The position numbers were made by a program, and so were the translations under genes. DNA of 64,000 nucleotides, from positions 186,001 through 250,000 of the forward strand of contig CAMMSL010000001.1 of NCBI GenBank assembly GCA_946499505.1, written 5' to 3'. This DNA is from an uncultured Lachnoclostridium sp. Its GTDB lineage: Bacteria > Bacillota > Clostridia > Lachnospirales > Lachnospiraceae. The notes beneath the pieces are model-generated. The model was not told where the DNA came from, did no database searches, and saw nothing but the letters and a program-made list of their open reading frames with translations. Shown here piece by piece: positions 44,725 through 52,842 of this stretch (positions are counted from its first letter, which is position 1; each line of letters begins with the position of its first letter).

Positions 44725-45612
44725 TCACATTGTCAGAATCTTATGGATTCCCTGCGCCACACCGTTATCATCATTTGAAGCGACGATCTCATCTGCGGCA
44801 TCTCTGCATTCCGGGGACGCATTTGCCACGGCAAAACCGATCCCCGCATATTTGAGGAGCCCGCTGTCATTATCCCCGTCACCAAACGCGGCAAGCTCTT
44901 CTCTTGTCAGTCCGAGATATTCCAGAAGAAACTTCGCACCGGATTCCTTGCCTGCATCTCTGTGAGAGATTTCAAGAAGCTGCCTTACAGAAGATGTGAT
45001 ATACACATCCCTGACATTTTCCCGGAGATTTTTCCACAATTTATGCTTCATATCCTCGCTTTTTACCACAAGGTCAATGCAGTCCAGCTCCGACTTATGT
45101 CCGCGGATAAAAGTCCTCATGTCCTCCACCGGCGTGCGGGTGCCCTGTATATAGGGAATTGCCTGCGGCATAGCTCCGAAATGCACCGGATCAGCCACGT
45201 ACCGGCTCTCCGCAAAAGCCCTGCCAGCGATAAACGCCTCATAAGAGATCTCGATTTCAGATATCTCTGCTTCCGACATCTCCGCTGCCTTTCCATATAC
45301 ATCTTTCATCCGCTCCGGCTCCGTGTGCCGCAGGATATCCTCTACTGACGCCGGAGTCATCTTGAACTGCCGCAGACATTTTCTTTCACACAGATCATAG
45401 ACTGCCGCTCCGTTGGATGTGATGGCATATCGTATGCCTGTGATATCCGTAAGCTCCGCAGGCAATGAATCCAGCGACCGTCCGCTCGCTGCCACCACAT
45501 GAATGCCGGCTGCGACAGCGCTCTCGATCGCTGTTCTGTTTTCTTCACTCAGATGTCCCTGACTGTCCAGTGTCGTCCGGTCCAGATCAAGGGCGATACA
45601 CTTGATCTTCAT
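44725..45612 (-). CDS. Cof-type HAD-superfamily phosphatase
   Basis: The 295-residue HAD IIB enzyme has catalytic DLDRT (D9, D11) where most members have DLDGT, then SGRSLDSLP (motif II Ser), a cap domain in the middle, and FGDGDNDSGLLKYAG (Mg-binding motif IV). It dephosphorylates sugar phosphates, FMN or related compounds. The ATG at 45612 has an AGAGG site, and a longer frame from 45702 would overlap the neighbouring gene. It lies 70 bp after a small hydrolase gene. Confidence 0.9.
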   Translation of the reverse strand: MKIKCIALDLDRTTLDSQGHLSEENRTAIESAVAAGIHVVAASGRSLDSLPAELTDITGIRYAITSNGAAVYDLCERKCLRQFKMTPASVEDILRHTEPERMKDVYGKAAEMSEAEISEIEISYEAFIAGRAFAESRYVADPVHFGAMPQAIPYIQGTRTPVEDMRTFIRGHKSELDCIDLVVKSEDMKHKLWKNLRENVRDVYITSSVRQLLEISHRDAGKESGAKFLLEYLGLTREELAAFGDGDNDSGLLKYAGIGFAVANASPECRDAADEIVASNDDNGVAQGIHKILTM

Positions 45613-45682
45613 GTTCTTATACCTCTGCACGCATCGTCCAGCCCGCGCTGATGACTGAACTGCCTCTTTATGTTTCCTTCTG

Positions 45683-46249
45683 TTACTTATCTGAACTGTC
45701 ACATGCGATATACTTCTCTGTAGCCAGCATGATCTTCTGCAAATTCTCCAGATCTGTCATCACATCGCCTGTCTCCAGTGAGTGATTCGCCCCTTCAGTG
45801 ATATACAGCGGGAATCCGCCTTTTTCACAGCCTTCTTTTACGGCCTCATAATCCACCCACGAGTCTTTCGTCCCGGTGAATGCGATTCCCGGCTGAGTCA
45901 TGAACTGGAAAGATGCCTCCACCGGTGTGTAATAGATGTTTCTCGTTTTCAGGTGATGTTTTCCCGCATATGCAGAGGAGACCGCAGTGCCCACACTCTT
46001 CGAGATAAACAGGATATCGTCATATGCAGAGAAATCCACGTCTTTTAAGATTTCTTCCGCCTGCTCCACTGCGCTGAAAAAAGCTTTTTCCATCTTTTCC
46101 CTGGAACCTTTCACTCCCTTTGGGAACTTTCCGTATGGTACTTCGACGATCTCATATCCGTTCTGGGACGCGATTTTCTTGCTGTAGTAGAGGAGCGGCT
46201 TGTCCGCGTGGTAGCCGACTCCCGGGAAAATGACTGCTATTTTTTTCAT
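45683..46249 (-). CDS. Small alpha/beta hydrolase
   Basis: The 188-residue product starts at 46249 (GGAGG upstream) and begins KKIAVIFPGVGYHADKPLLYY, a hydrolase oxyanion-type strand-loop. The nucleophile region reads ISKSVGTAVSS, with Ser replacing the usual GxSxG centre, and the general base is probably His in GANHSLE. It resembles the short dienelactone/DLH-like or YdeN group. No further domains. Substrate unknown. It is upstream of the HAD phosphatase gene on the same strand. Confidence 0.8.
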   Translation of the reverse strand: MKKIAVIFPGVGYHADKPLLYYSKKIASQNGYEIVEVPYGKFPKGVKGSREKMEKAFFSAVEQAEEILKDVDFSAYDDILFISKSVGTAVSSAYAGKHHLKTRNIYYTPVEASFQFMTQPGIAFTGTKDSWVDYEAVKEGCEKGGFPLYITEGANHSLETGDVMTDLENLQKIMLATEKYIACDSSDK

Positions 46250-46351
46250 GGGTAAATACCTCCAATTGTTCAACTAAATATATCAACTCAACTGTATTAT
46301 CATCGCTGACTATATTGCTTATCTAATGAAATTATATTTGCGTTACAAACA

Positions 46352-46382
46352 AAATGCAACGCAAACCTTTTGCGCTGCATTT
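46352..46382 (-). terminator. Terminator of the ech operon
   Basis: AAATGCAnCGCAAA pairs with TTTGCGnTGCATTT with one internal mismatch; on the minus strand a TTTTGTTTG tract follows. It lies 40 bases past the EchF-like gene. Confidence 0.75.
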
Positions 46383-46421
46383 CGTTTCATTCAATATATT
46401 CCATAAGCACTGAAGCTTCGC

Positions 46422-46985
46422 TTACCCTTTCAGCTCTATCGCTTTCTTCGGGCAGGCCCCCGCGCAGATGCCGCACTCCACGCACTTCTCTTCATCCAGC
46501 TCCCAGATTTTCTCTTTCCGGTCTACATGAAGCGCTTCCTGCGGACATTTCTTCGCACAGAGCGTACAGTATACGCACTTTTCTGTATCCACTGCGGGCT
46601 TTCCGCCTGCTGCGGCAGCCGCCTCTTTCTTTTCTTCCTTCGGCTTGGTAAATGTCTCGCTCTTCTTCAGGATATCCGGCTCCGTATATCCTTTTTCCAT
46701 GAACAGGCATTTCTTCGGGCAGGTCGCCACGCAGAAACCACACTGTACACAGTCAAAACGTTCGATCGTCCACGTTCCCGCTTTCCTGTCCACCCGGATT
46801 GCCTGAGACGGGCAGGACCGCATACACAGACCGCAGCTGATACAGTTCTCAATCTCGATGCGGATATGTCCGCGCATCCGCTCCGGATACTGCGCCGGCT
46901 CGAAAGGATACTGTGTCGTCGCCGGTTTTTTGAAGAGATTCTTGATCACTCTTCCGGCAAATGTAAACATTCTCGTCTTTTTCAT
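46422..46985 (-). CDS. echF: Ech-type hydrogenase polyferredoxin subunit (EchF-like, four [4Fe-4S] motifs)
   Basis: The NuoI/HycF-like electron-input subunit transfers electrons from reduced ferredoxin to the small subunit. The 187-residue protein has four CxxCxxCxxxCP motifs: CISCGLCMRSCP, CVQCGFCVATCP, CVYCTLCAKKCP and CVECGICAGACP (near 48-59, 77-88, 138-149, 167-178). Usual EchF proteins have two. The extra ferredoxin domain is joined by a Lys/Glu/Ala linker (about 107-130). It is the last gene of the six-gene hydrogenase operon and follows the large subunit by 18 bp. Confidence 0.9.
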   Translation of the reverse strand: MKKTRMFTFAGRVIKNLFKKPATTQYPFEPAQYPERMRGHIRIEIENCISCGLCMRSCPSQAIRVDRKAGTWTIERFDCVQCGFCVATCPKKCLFMEKGYTEPDILKKSETFTKPKEEKKEAAAAAGGKPAVDTEKCVYCTLCAKKCPQEALHVDRKEKIWELDEEKCVECGICAGACPKKAIELKG

Positions 46986-47003
46986 ACTGCTTCTCCTTTC
47001 TGC

Positions 47004-48083
47004 CTAGCGTTCCGTACAGCTTACGCACGGATCGATGGTCAGGATCAGGATCGGCACATCAGCCAGCTGGCATCCTTTCAGGATTTCCACCATCGGCGGG
47101 ATATTGCTTGTCGTCGGTGTACGGAGACGGAAACGATCCAGATATTTTGTTCCGTTTCCTTTCACATAATAGATTGCCTCTCCTCTCGGCTGCTCGATCC
47201 GCATGAAGTATTCCCCGTTGGGATTGCCTTTTACGGGCACATTGATATCTCCGGAGGGAATCTTGCCGATAGCTTCCCGGATCAGGTCAAAGGACTGGAA
47301 CAGTTCTTTTAACCTTACCTCACAGCGGCCGTAACAGTCTCCGTCGGTCGACGTGATCGGCGCCACGGTCAGGTCTTTATATGCACCGTAGCCCAGCATA
47401 CGGACATCGTACTCCACGCCGCTGGCCCTGAGCATCGGACCTACCGCTCCGAGAGTAACCGCATCATCTTTCTTCAGGACGCCCGCACCTTTCAGACGGC
47501 TCTGAACTGTATAGTCCTGAAGGAAAGTATTCACTACAGGTTTGATATCGCTTTCAATATCTTTGACTGCCTCGAGCAGATGGTTCAGCATTGTAGCGTC
47601 CATATCTTTCTGGACACCTCCCACCTGATTGACCGAGTGGATGATCCTGCCTCCGGCCGTCTCATCGAACATATCGAGGATCTTTTCTCTCAGGCGCCAG
47701 CTCTCCATGAACAGGCTCTCGAATCCCATAGCGTCCGCCAGCAGTCCGAGCCAGAGCAGATGGCTGTGGATACGGCTCATCTCCACCCAGATGGCACGCA
47801 GATAATTTGCTCTTTCCGGGACCTCAATGCCCATGACTTCCTCTACGGCCATACAATAGCCCAGCCCGTGGCCGCAGCTGCAGATGCCGCAGATACGCTC
47901 TGCGATATAGGTATACTGTTTAAAATCTCTCTTATCTACAAGTTTCTCAAGGCCTCTGTGGATATAGCCGATGCTCGGAACAGCCTGCACCACAGTCTCA
48001 TCCTCCAGCACCAGATCCAGATGTACCGGCTCCGGCAGAACAGGATGCTGAGGGCCAAAAGGTACTATACTTCTCTTTGCCAT
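47004..48083 (-). CDS. echE: Ech-type [NiFe] hydrogenase large subunit (EchE-like)
   Basis: This is the catalytic subunit, homologous to complex I NuoD. The 359 residues carry both nickel-iron ligand pairs: RICGICSCGHG (about 63-73) and C-terminal DPCVSCTER. The protein ends only three residues after the last Cys, so there is no C-terminal extension to be removed by a maturation protease. Start MAKRSIVPFGPQHPVLPEPV matches group 4 large subunits. The upstream EchD gene ends 5 bases before it. H2 formation and consumption are both possible. hyp genes for cofactor assembly lie divergently. Confidence 0.93.
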   Translation of the reverse strand: MAKRSIVPFGPQHPVLPEPVHLDLVLEDETVVQAVPSIGYIHRGLEKLVDKRDFKQYTYIAERICGICSCGHGLGYCMAVEEVMGIEVPERANYLRAIWVEMSRIHSHLLWLGLLADAMGFESLFMESWRLREKILDMFDETAGGRIIHSVNQVGGVQKDMDATMLNHLLEAVKDIESDIKPVVNTFLQDYTVQSRLKGAGVLKKDDAVTLGAVGPMLRASGVEYDVRMLGYGAYKDLTVAPITSTDGDCYGRCEVRLKELFQSFDLIREAIGKIPSGDINVPVKGNPNGEYFMRIEQPRGEAIYYVKGNGTKYLDRFRLRTPTTSNIPPMVEILKGCQLADVPILILTIDPCVSCTER

Positions 48084-48088
48084 TTTCT

Positions 48089-48445
48089 CTACTCCTTTTT
48101 CTTAAACGGTGTCTCTACGTCGATCCGGTACAATTTATCCTTATAATCCGGCTTGATCGTCTTGATCTTCACACCGAACAATTCTTCCGCCTCATTCTCC
48201 TGTATAAATGCACAGGGATAGATCTGTGTAATGCTGGCGACTTCTTCGTCCTCCGCAACTTCCAGACGCAGCGTCACCATATCGTATCTCAGACAGAAAG
48301 AATAGCTCATCTCATACCCGCCCTCGATGCAGGTTGCACAGATCTGGACAAGGCGCCAGTTCTCTGTCTTCATATGCACGACGGCCGGGAAAAATTCCGC
48401 TGCAGTAATCTTTCTGATCTCATTCTTATATTCCATCGCCGTCAC
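48089..48445 (-). CDS. echD: Ech-type hydrogenase subunit D (NuoC-like)
   Basis: The 118-residue protein is the short NuoC-like subunit that docks the large subunit: EYKNEIRKITAAEFFP at the start, ICATCIEGGYEMSYSFCLRYDMVTLRLEV in the middle (in parts), and the conserved ENEAEELFGVKIKTIKPDY near 88-105. It overlaps echC by 4 bases. No metal-binding motif is seen. Confidence 0.88.
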   Translation of the reverse strand: MTAMEYKNEIRKITAAEFFPAVVHMKTENWRLVQICATCIEGGYEMSYSFCLRYDMVTLRLEVAEDEEVASITQIYPCAFIQENEAEELFGVKIKTIKPDYKDKLYRIDVETPFKKKE

Positions 48446-48879
48446 CTCCCGTCTTTAGACATAGCTGCCTGTTTTGCATCCAGTATACTCAGTGCCTTGA
48501 CAACTCCGTCGATAATGGCTTCCGGACGCGCAGCGCAGCCCGGCACATATACGTCCACCGGGATCACGGTGTCGATCCCGCCTTTGATATTATAACACTC
48601 TTTAAATACACCGCCTGTACATGCACAGATCCCGACTGCAACCACGACTTTCGGTTCCGGCATCTGGCTGTAGATCTGTTTTACCACACTCTCGGTCTGA
48701 CTGTTCACACCGCCTGTGATCAGCAGGATATCCGCCTGGAACGGATCTCCTGTATTAATGATACCGAATCGTTCGATATCATATTTCGGTGTGAGGCAGT
48801 CGAGGACTTCGATGTCGCATCCGTTGCAGCTGCTGGCGTCATAGTGGAGCAGCCACGGTGATTTTGATACTTTATTCAT
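48442..48879 (-). CDS. echC: Ech-type hydrogenase small subunit (EchC-like)
   Basis: The NuoB-like subunit holds the proximal [4Fe-4S] cluster and passes electrons to the Ni-Fe site. The 145 residues show CNGCDIEVLD (18-27), AVGICACTGGVF and VPGCAARPEAI, giving the four Cys ligands (C18, C21, the Cys pair of GICAC and PGC). Length is typical. It is downstream of the NuoH-like gene by 18 bp. Confidence 0.93.
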   Translation of the reverse strand: MNKVSKSPWLLHYDASSCNGCDIEVLDCLTPKYDIERFGIINTGDPFQADILLITGGVNSQTESVVKQIYSQMPEPKVVVAVGICACTGGVFKECYNIKGGIDTVIPVDVYVPGCAARPEAIIDGVVKALSILDAKQAAMSKDGR

Positions 48880-48897
48880 AATTTATCTGCCTCCTGC

Positions 48898-49761
48898 TCA
48901 CTTGTCCAACATCAGAATCAGTATATTCACTCCGCCGGCTACCAGTGTTACCACCCAGCAGCTGTAGAGAAGGGTCTTCCATTTTACACGGGCGCTGATA
49001 TTATCCCACAGCGTCTCCATGAAAAATATCACAGCACAGATCAGAATTGCTGCGATCCAGCTCCACCATGTACTGTTGATAAAGAAGAGACAGAAGATTC
49101 CGAGCAGCAGTATCATTTCATAATATTCCGCTATATTCATAATGGCCAGCGTAGTGCCGGACATCTCTGTCGTCAGTCCCTTTACCATCTCCTGATGGGC
49201 ATGATGGCTCGTGGACAGGTCAAAGGGCGATTTCCTGAATTTGATCGCTGCCGTAAACATAAATCCGACCAGCAGTCCCGGCATCCACAGCACCGCGCTC
49301 GTATCGGCGCGGATAATATCTGACACCTGAAAAGATCCTGTTGTCAGATAGAAGCCTACTGCAATGAGAAGTGTCAGGGGCTCATAAGCCATCATCTGAA
49401 GCATCTCCCTGCTGGCTCCCATATTCGCATACGGCGAGGAGTCACTGGACGCCGCCATGATCAAAAACATATCTGCGGTACTTAATATGAAGAGCACCAT
49501 CAGAAGGTCCGCCCCGTAAAAGAGCATACAGCCCGCGATCATCAGGATCACAAGGTAGCTCAGATTCAGAAGGAGCTGTACGTTATTTACCGCGATCATC
49601 TCTTTGGAGAAAAGTTTTCCAAGGTCATAAAACGGCTGAAGGAGGCTTGGGCCTTTTCTCCTCTGCATCCTCGCGCTGATAATACGGTCCACTCCGTCCA
49701 GCAGCGCTCCGAGGAAAGGTGCCAGGATCAGATAAGCCAGTACAAATACTATTTTCACCAT
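48898..49761 (-). CDS. echB: Ech-type hydrogenase membrane subunit B (NuoH-like)
   Basis: The 287-residue protein has about eight hydrophobic segments and the NuoH/HycD signature GVDRIISARMQRRKGPSLLQPFYDLGKLFSKE (in parts, 24-55), the amphipathic loop that contacts the quinone-like chamber. HHAHQEMVKGLTTEMSG is the second conserved loop. It anchors the hydrophilic arm and takes part in proton or sodium translocation. Start overlaps echA by 7 bases. Confidence 0.93.
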   Translation of the reverse strand: MVKIVFVLAYLILAPFLGALLDGVDRIISARMQRRKGPSLLQPFYDLGKLFSKEMIAVNNVQLLLNLSYLVILMIAGCMLFYGADLLMVLFILSTADMFLIMAASSDSSPYANMGASREMLQMMAYEPLTLLIAVGFYLTTGSFQVSDIIRADTSAVLWMPGLLVGFMFTAAIKFRKSPFDLSTSHHAHQEMVKGLTTEMSGTTLAIMNIAEYYEMILLLGIFCLFFINSTWWSWIAAILICAVIFFMETLWDNISARVKWKTLLYSCWVVTLVAGGVNILILMLDK

Positions 49762-51644
49762 GACACACCTCCTATTACAAGACAGAATCCGACGACGAGC
49801 ACTGCTGCCGCCATAATGATCGACGGTATCCGCAGATGCCTGCGTCCGAACTCAAACCGCAGATACCAGTTGCTTAAGTACAAATGTTCATTTTTCCCAT
49901 AACTGTTCATAAAGAAACGGTTGTCTCCATTATTGATACCGTTCATATAGATTGGCACGATCTCTCTGTGGGATCTTCTGCTGATGAAGAACATCGCCAC
50001 GGGCACGATAAAGATGGAGACAAGCATAATCGCCATTGTCGTGAGCACGCTCATGGAGAGAACATCCGTAGAGTTGCCGAACAGATCTTTTATGATCGGG
50101 TTCACCATCCATACCGCCACCATCGGAAGGAGCAGACAGAGCAGGAGCATGACCGCCGCATGGAAGAACATGGACACATATTCATCCTTGTGCGTCACGT
50201 CTTTGACCGTCTGTCTCGGTATATGGAAACAAAGCAGTTTTGCCAGCCATTTTGTCCAATAGAACATGGTCGTGGCACTTCCGTATGCAATAAAGAGGAC
50301 CAGCACCACGTTGCCCGAATCCACGAATGACTTCAGAGCCACCCATTTGGAAATAAGCATTCCGAACGGCGCCAGATACATTCCTGCAATTCCGATACCC
50401 ATGATATACGCCAGCTTGGGAACCGTAATGATCAGGCCGTGCATATTTTCAATATCTCTGGAGCCAAGTGTGTTCTCTGTAGCTCCGACGGACTGGAACA
50501 GCATCGATTTGCTGACTGCATGGAAGATCATGAGGAATACAGCCGCCCATACAGTCTCCTCCACACCGATACCGGAACAGGCAACGATCAGGCCCAGATT
50601 TGATATGGTAGAAAAAGCCAGTACTTTCTTGGCGTCATTCTGTGCGATTGCCATCATACTTGCCATGATAAATGTAAGACCGCCGATGCTGGAGACAATG
50701 ATCCCCACCAGATTTCCCTCAAGTGCCGGGGAAATCCTGATCAGCAGATATACCCCCGCCTTGACCATCGTCGCGCTATGTAACAGTGCACTGGACGGCG
50801 TCGGCGCCACCATGGCCCCGAGAAGCCATGTGGAGAACGGGAGCTGCGCCGATTTCGTAAGTCCTGCAAGAGACAGGCACATCAGCGGCAGGAGCGCCCC
50901 GATATTCACCACTTCGAGAAGCTGAAGCGTCCCGTGAAGCTGTGCCATCAGCGCAATGGCTGCTGCAAATCCCAGACCGCCCAGCAGGTTCATCCACAAC
51001 GCACAGAAACTGTTATTTACCGCCTCTTCCGAGCGCGTATACCCGATCATCAGGAACGAGATAACGCTTGTGATCTCCCAGAAGAAATAGATCCAGACCA
51101 GATTCTGGGAGAGTACCAGTCCGAACATCGCCGCAAGGAACAAAAACAGCATAGAGAAGAAAAACGGCTGTCTGTCTTTTACCTCCTTGTGGTGGTTGTG
51201 ATACCCTTTCATATATCCGACCGTATAGATACAGATAAATCCTCCGATAAATGCTATGATGATACACATCAGGATCGTCAGCCAGTCCACCAGCATGTGC
51301 GGCCCCTCTTTTACATCCGCGGTAAACTCCGTATACAGCACAAGCACTGTCTGTACTACGGACAGGATGATCGGGAGCACCTTGCCGTATTTCACACTCA
51401 GGTAGATGATCAGGCACATCAGGAACAGATCCCCTGCCACCATCAGATGATCGATCAGCTCAGTCTCCGGATAGAGCATCCATGTCCGGGCTCCGCCATC
51501 GATCCAGTTCACGATAAAAATAACCGTCGTAAGCATAATAATACCGGCGCCTGCATATACGATGTAACCTCTTGCCTTCTCATTACGGATAAACTGAAAT
51601 AACACCGCAAGCACCGCCGGAATCCCAATAAGCCATGGTATCAT
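49755..51644 (-). CDS. echA: Ech-type hydrogenase antiporter-like subunit A (NuoL-like)
   Basis: The 629-residue polytopic protein belongs to the Mrp/NuoL antiporter-like family with about 14-16 membrane helices. Conserved elements include the Glu in FFWEITSVISFLMIG and Lys in SAQLPFSTWLLGAMVAPTPSSALLHSATMVKAGVYL (in parts), both needed for ion movement. The ATG at 51644 has AGGAGG upstream. It is first in the operon echABCDEF and carries the ion pathway that would be driven by ferredoxin-linked H2 formation. Ion (proton or sodium) cannot be told from sequence. Confidence 0.93.
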   Translation of the reverse strand: MIPWLIGIPAVLAVLFQFIRNEKARGYIVYAGAGIIMLTTVIFIVNWIDGGARTWMLYPETELIDHLMVAGDLFLMCLIIYLSVKYGKVLPIILSVVQTVLVLYTEFTADVKEGPHMLVDWLTILMCIIIAFIGGFICIYTVGYMKGYHNHHKEVKDRQPFFFSMLFLFLAAMFGLVLSQNLVWIYFFWEITSVISFLMIGYTRSEEAVNNSFCALWMNLLGGLGFAAAIALMAQLHGTLQLLEVVNIGALLPLMCLSLAGLTKSAQLPFSTWLLGAMVAPTPSSALLHSATMVKAGVYLLIRISPALEGNLVGIIVSSIGGLTFIMASMMAIAQNDAKKVLAFSTISNLGLIVACSGIGVEETVWAAVFLMIFHAVSKSMLFQSVGATENTLGSRDIENMHGLIITVPKLAYIMGIGIAGMYLAPFGMLISKWVALKSFVDSGNVVLVLFIAYGSATTMFYWTKWLAKLLCFHIPRQTVKDVTHKDEYVSMFFHAAVMLLLCLLLPMVAVWMVNPIIKDLFGNSTDVLSMSVLTTMAIMLVSIFIVPVAMFFISRRSHREIVPIYMNGINNGDNRFFMNSYGKNEHLYLSNWYLRFEFGRRHLRIPSIIMAAAVLVVGFCLVIGGVSW

Positions 51645-51678
51645 TATCGTAATCCTCCTTTCACACACTCTCCTTTTA

Positions 51679-51707
51679 TTTATAATCCTGATTCGTTTTT
51701 TTTACAA
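51679..51707 (-). promoter_or_regulatory. Promoter of the ech operon
   Basis: On the minus strand TTGTAA (51702-51707) and TATAAA (51679-51684) have a 17-base spacer, 35 bases before the echA start. Confidence 0.7.
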
Positions 51708-51842
51708 TAGTTTCGGAGCGTTTTTTCTGTTTATTTTTGTAAAAATGTGCTAAAATGGGCATTGGACATCGTGCTGTTTCAGACAGTATCCACATAAAAA
51801 GCTATTCAATTTGACCATAATTACCAGACAGGAGGAACAGCC

Positions 51843-52226
51843 ATGCATGAACTCAGTATAACCGAACATCTGCTGGAGGACTGCATACGGGAGGCACAGG
51901 CACGAAACGCATCCAGGATCCGCGTTATACGGCTGTGCATCGGACAGCTGCGTGGAATCGTCCCTGACTGTATCCAGATCTACCTCGATATGCTTGCAGA
52001 AGGTACGATCGCGGAAGGCGCCCGCATCGAATCCGAGACGCTTCCCGTCAAAGTCCACTGCATGGACTGCGGAAAGGACGGAGAGATCACTCCACACCAT
52101 CTGCAATGTCCCCATTGCGGGAGTATGAGGCTTAAACTTCTGTCCGGAAAAGAATTCTATATCAAAAGCTTGGAGGTAGACATCGATGGAGATAAAAGTA
52201 CTGCATCAGGTAATGGACTGGAATGA
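51843..52226 (+). CDS. hypA: Hydrogenase nickel-incorporation protein HypA
   Basis: HypA delivers nickel to the hydrogenase large subunit. The 127-residue product has the N-terminal MHELS (nickel ligands Met1, His2) and the zinc site CMDCG...CPHCG (about 74-97). ACAGGAGGAAC precedes the ATG. It is first in the hypABFCDE operon and overlaps hypB by 41 bases. The C-terminal extension past residue 110 (DIDGDKSTASGNGLE) is formed from bases that are also the hypB start. Confidence 0.96.
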   Translation: MHELSITEHLLEDCIREAQARNASRIRVIRLCIGQLRGIVPDCIQIYLDMLAEGTIAEGARIESETLPVKVHCMDCGKDGEITPHHLQCPHCGSMRLKLLSGKEFYIKSLEVDIDGDKSTASGNGLE

Positions 52227-52842
52227 AGATGTAAGCGAGGAAGTAAAAGAAACGCTTTCCGCTCATCACATCTGTATGATCAACGTGATGGGCAGCCCCG
52301 GAGCCGGAAAGACAAGCCTTATCACTTCGCTCATCGATAAATTAAGAAAAGACTGGCGCACAGGCGTCATTGAAGGTGATATTGCGGGACAGGTAGACGC
52401 GGAGCGCATTGCGGATCTGGGTATCCCCGCCGTCCAGCTCAACACTGACGGCGCCTGCCACATCGAGGCAATGAGCATCCAGCATATCCTGCCGGAGCTT
52501 CCACTGGATGACCTGGATGTTATATTTGTGGAAAATATCGGAAACCTTGTATGTCCCGCCGAGTTCCGCATCGGAGAATCTCTGCGCATCACTATTCTCA
52601 GCATCCCCGAAGGCGACGACAAAGTGGAGAAATATCCCCTCATGTTCACGGATACGGACTGTCTCGTCCTGAACAAATACGATATGCTTCCGTACTTTGA
52701 CTTTGACGAAAAAATAGTCTGCGCCAATTACGAGACTGTGAACCCCGGCGCTCCTCTCTTCAGGGTCAGCAATCGGACCGGGGACGGCATACAGGAACTC
52801 GCAGACTTTCTCGCGGAGCAGATCCGGAAAGCACAGTCATGA
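52186..52842 (+). CDS. hypB: Hydrogenase maturation GTPase HypB
   Basis: This GTP-dependent nickel chaperone works with HypA. The 218-residue product has P-loop GSPGAGKTS (about 36-44), GDIAGQVDAER, TDGACHIEA (zinc/nickel Cys and His), IFVENIGNLVCPAE and NKYD (G4 motif). It lacks the N-terminal CxxCGC site and the His-rich stretch of some HypB proteins, so it has no nickel-storage part. GGAGG lies 9 bases before the ATG. hypF overlaps its end by 4 bases. Confidence 0.96.
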   Translation: MEIKVLHQVMDWNEDVSEEVKETLSAHHICMINVMGSPGAGKTSLITSLIDKLRKDWRTGVIEGDIAGQVDAERIADLGIPAVQLNTDGACHIEAMSIQHILPELPLDDLDVIFVENIGNLVCPAEFRIGESLRITILSIPEGDDKVEKYPLMFTDTDCLVLNKYDMLPYFDFDEKIVCANYETVNPGAPLFRVSNRTGDGIQELADFLAEQIRKAQS

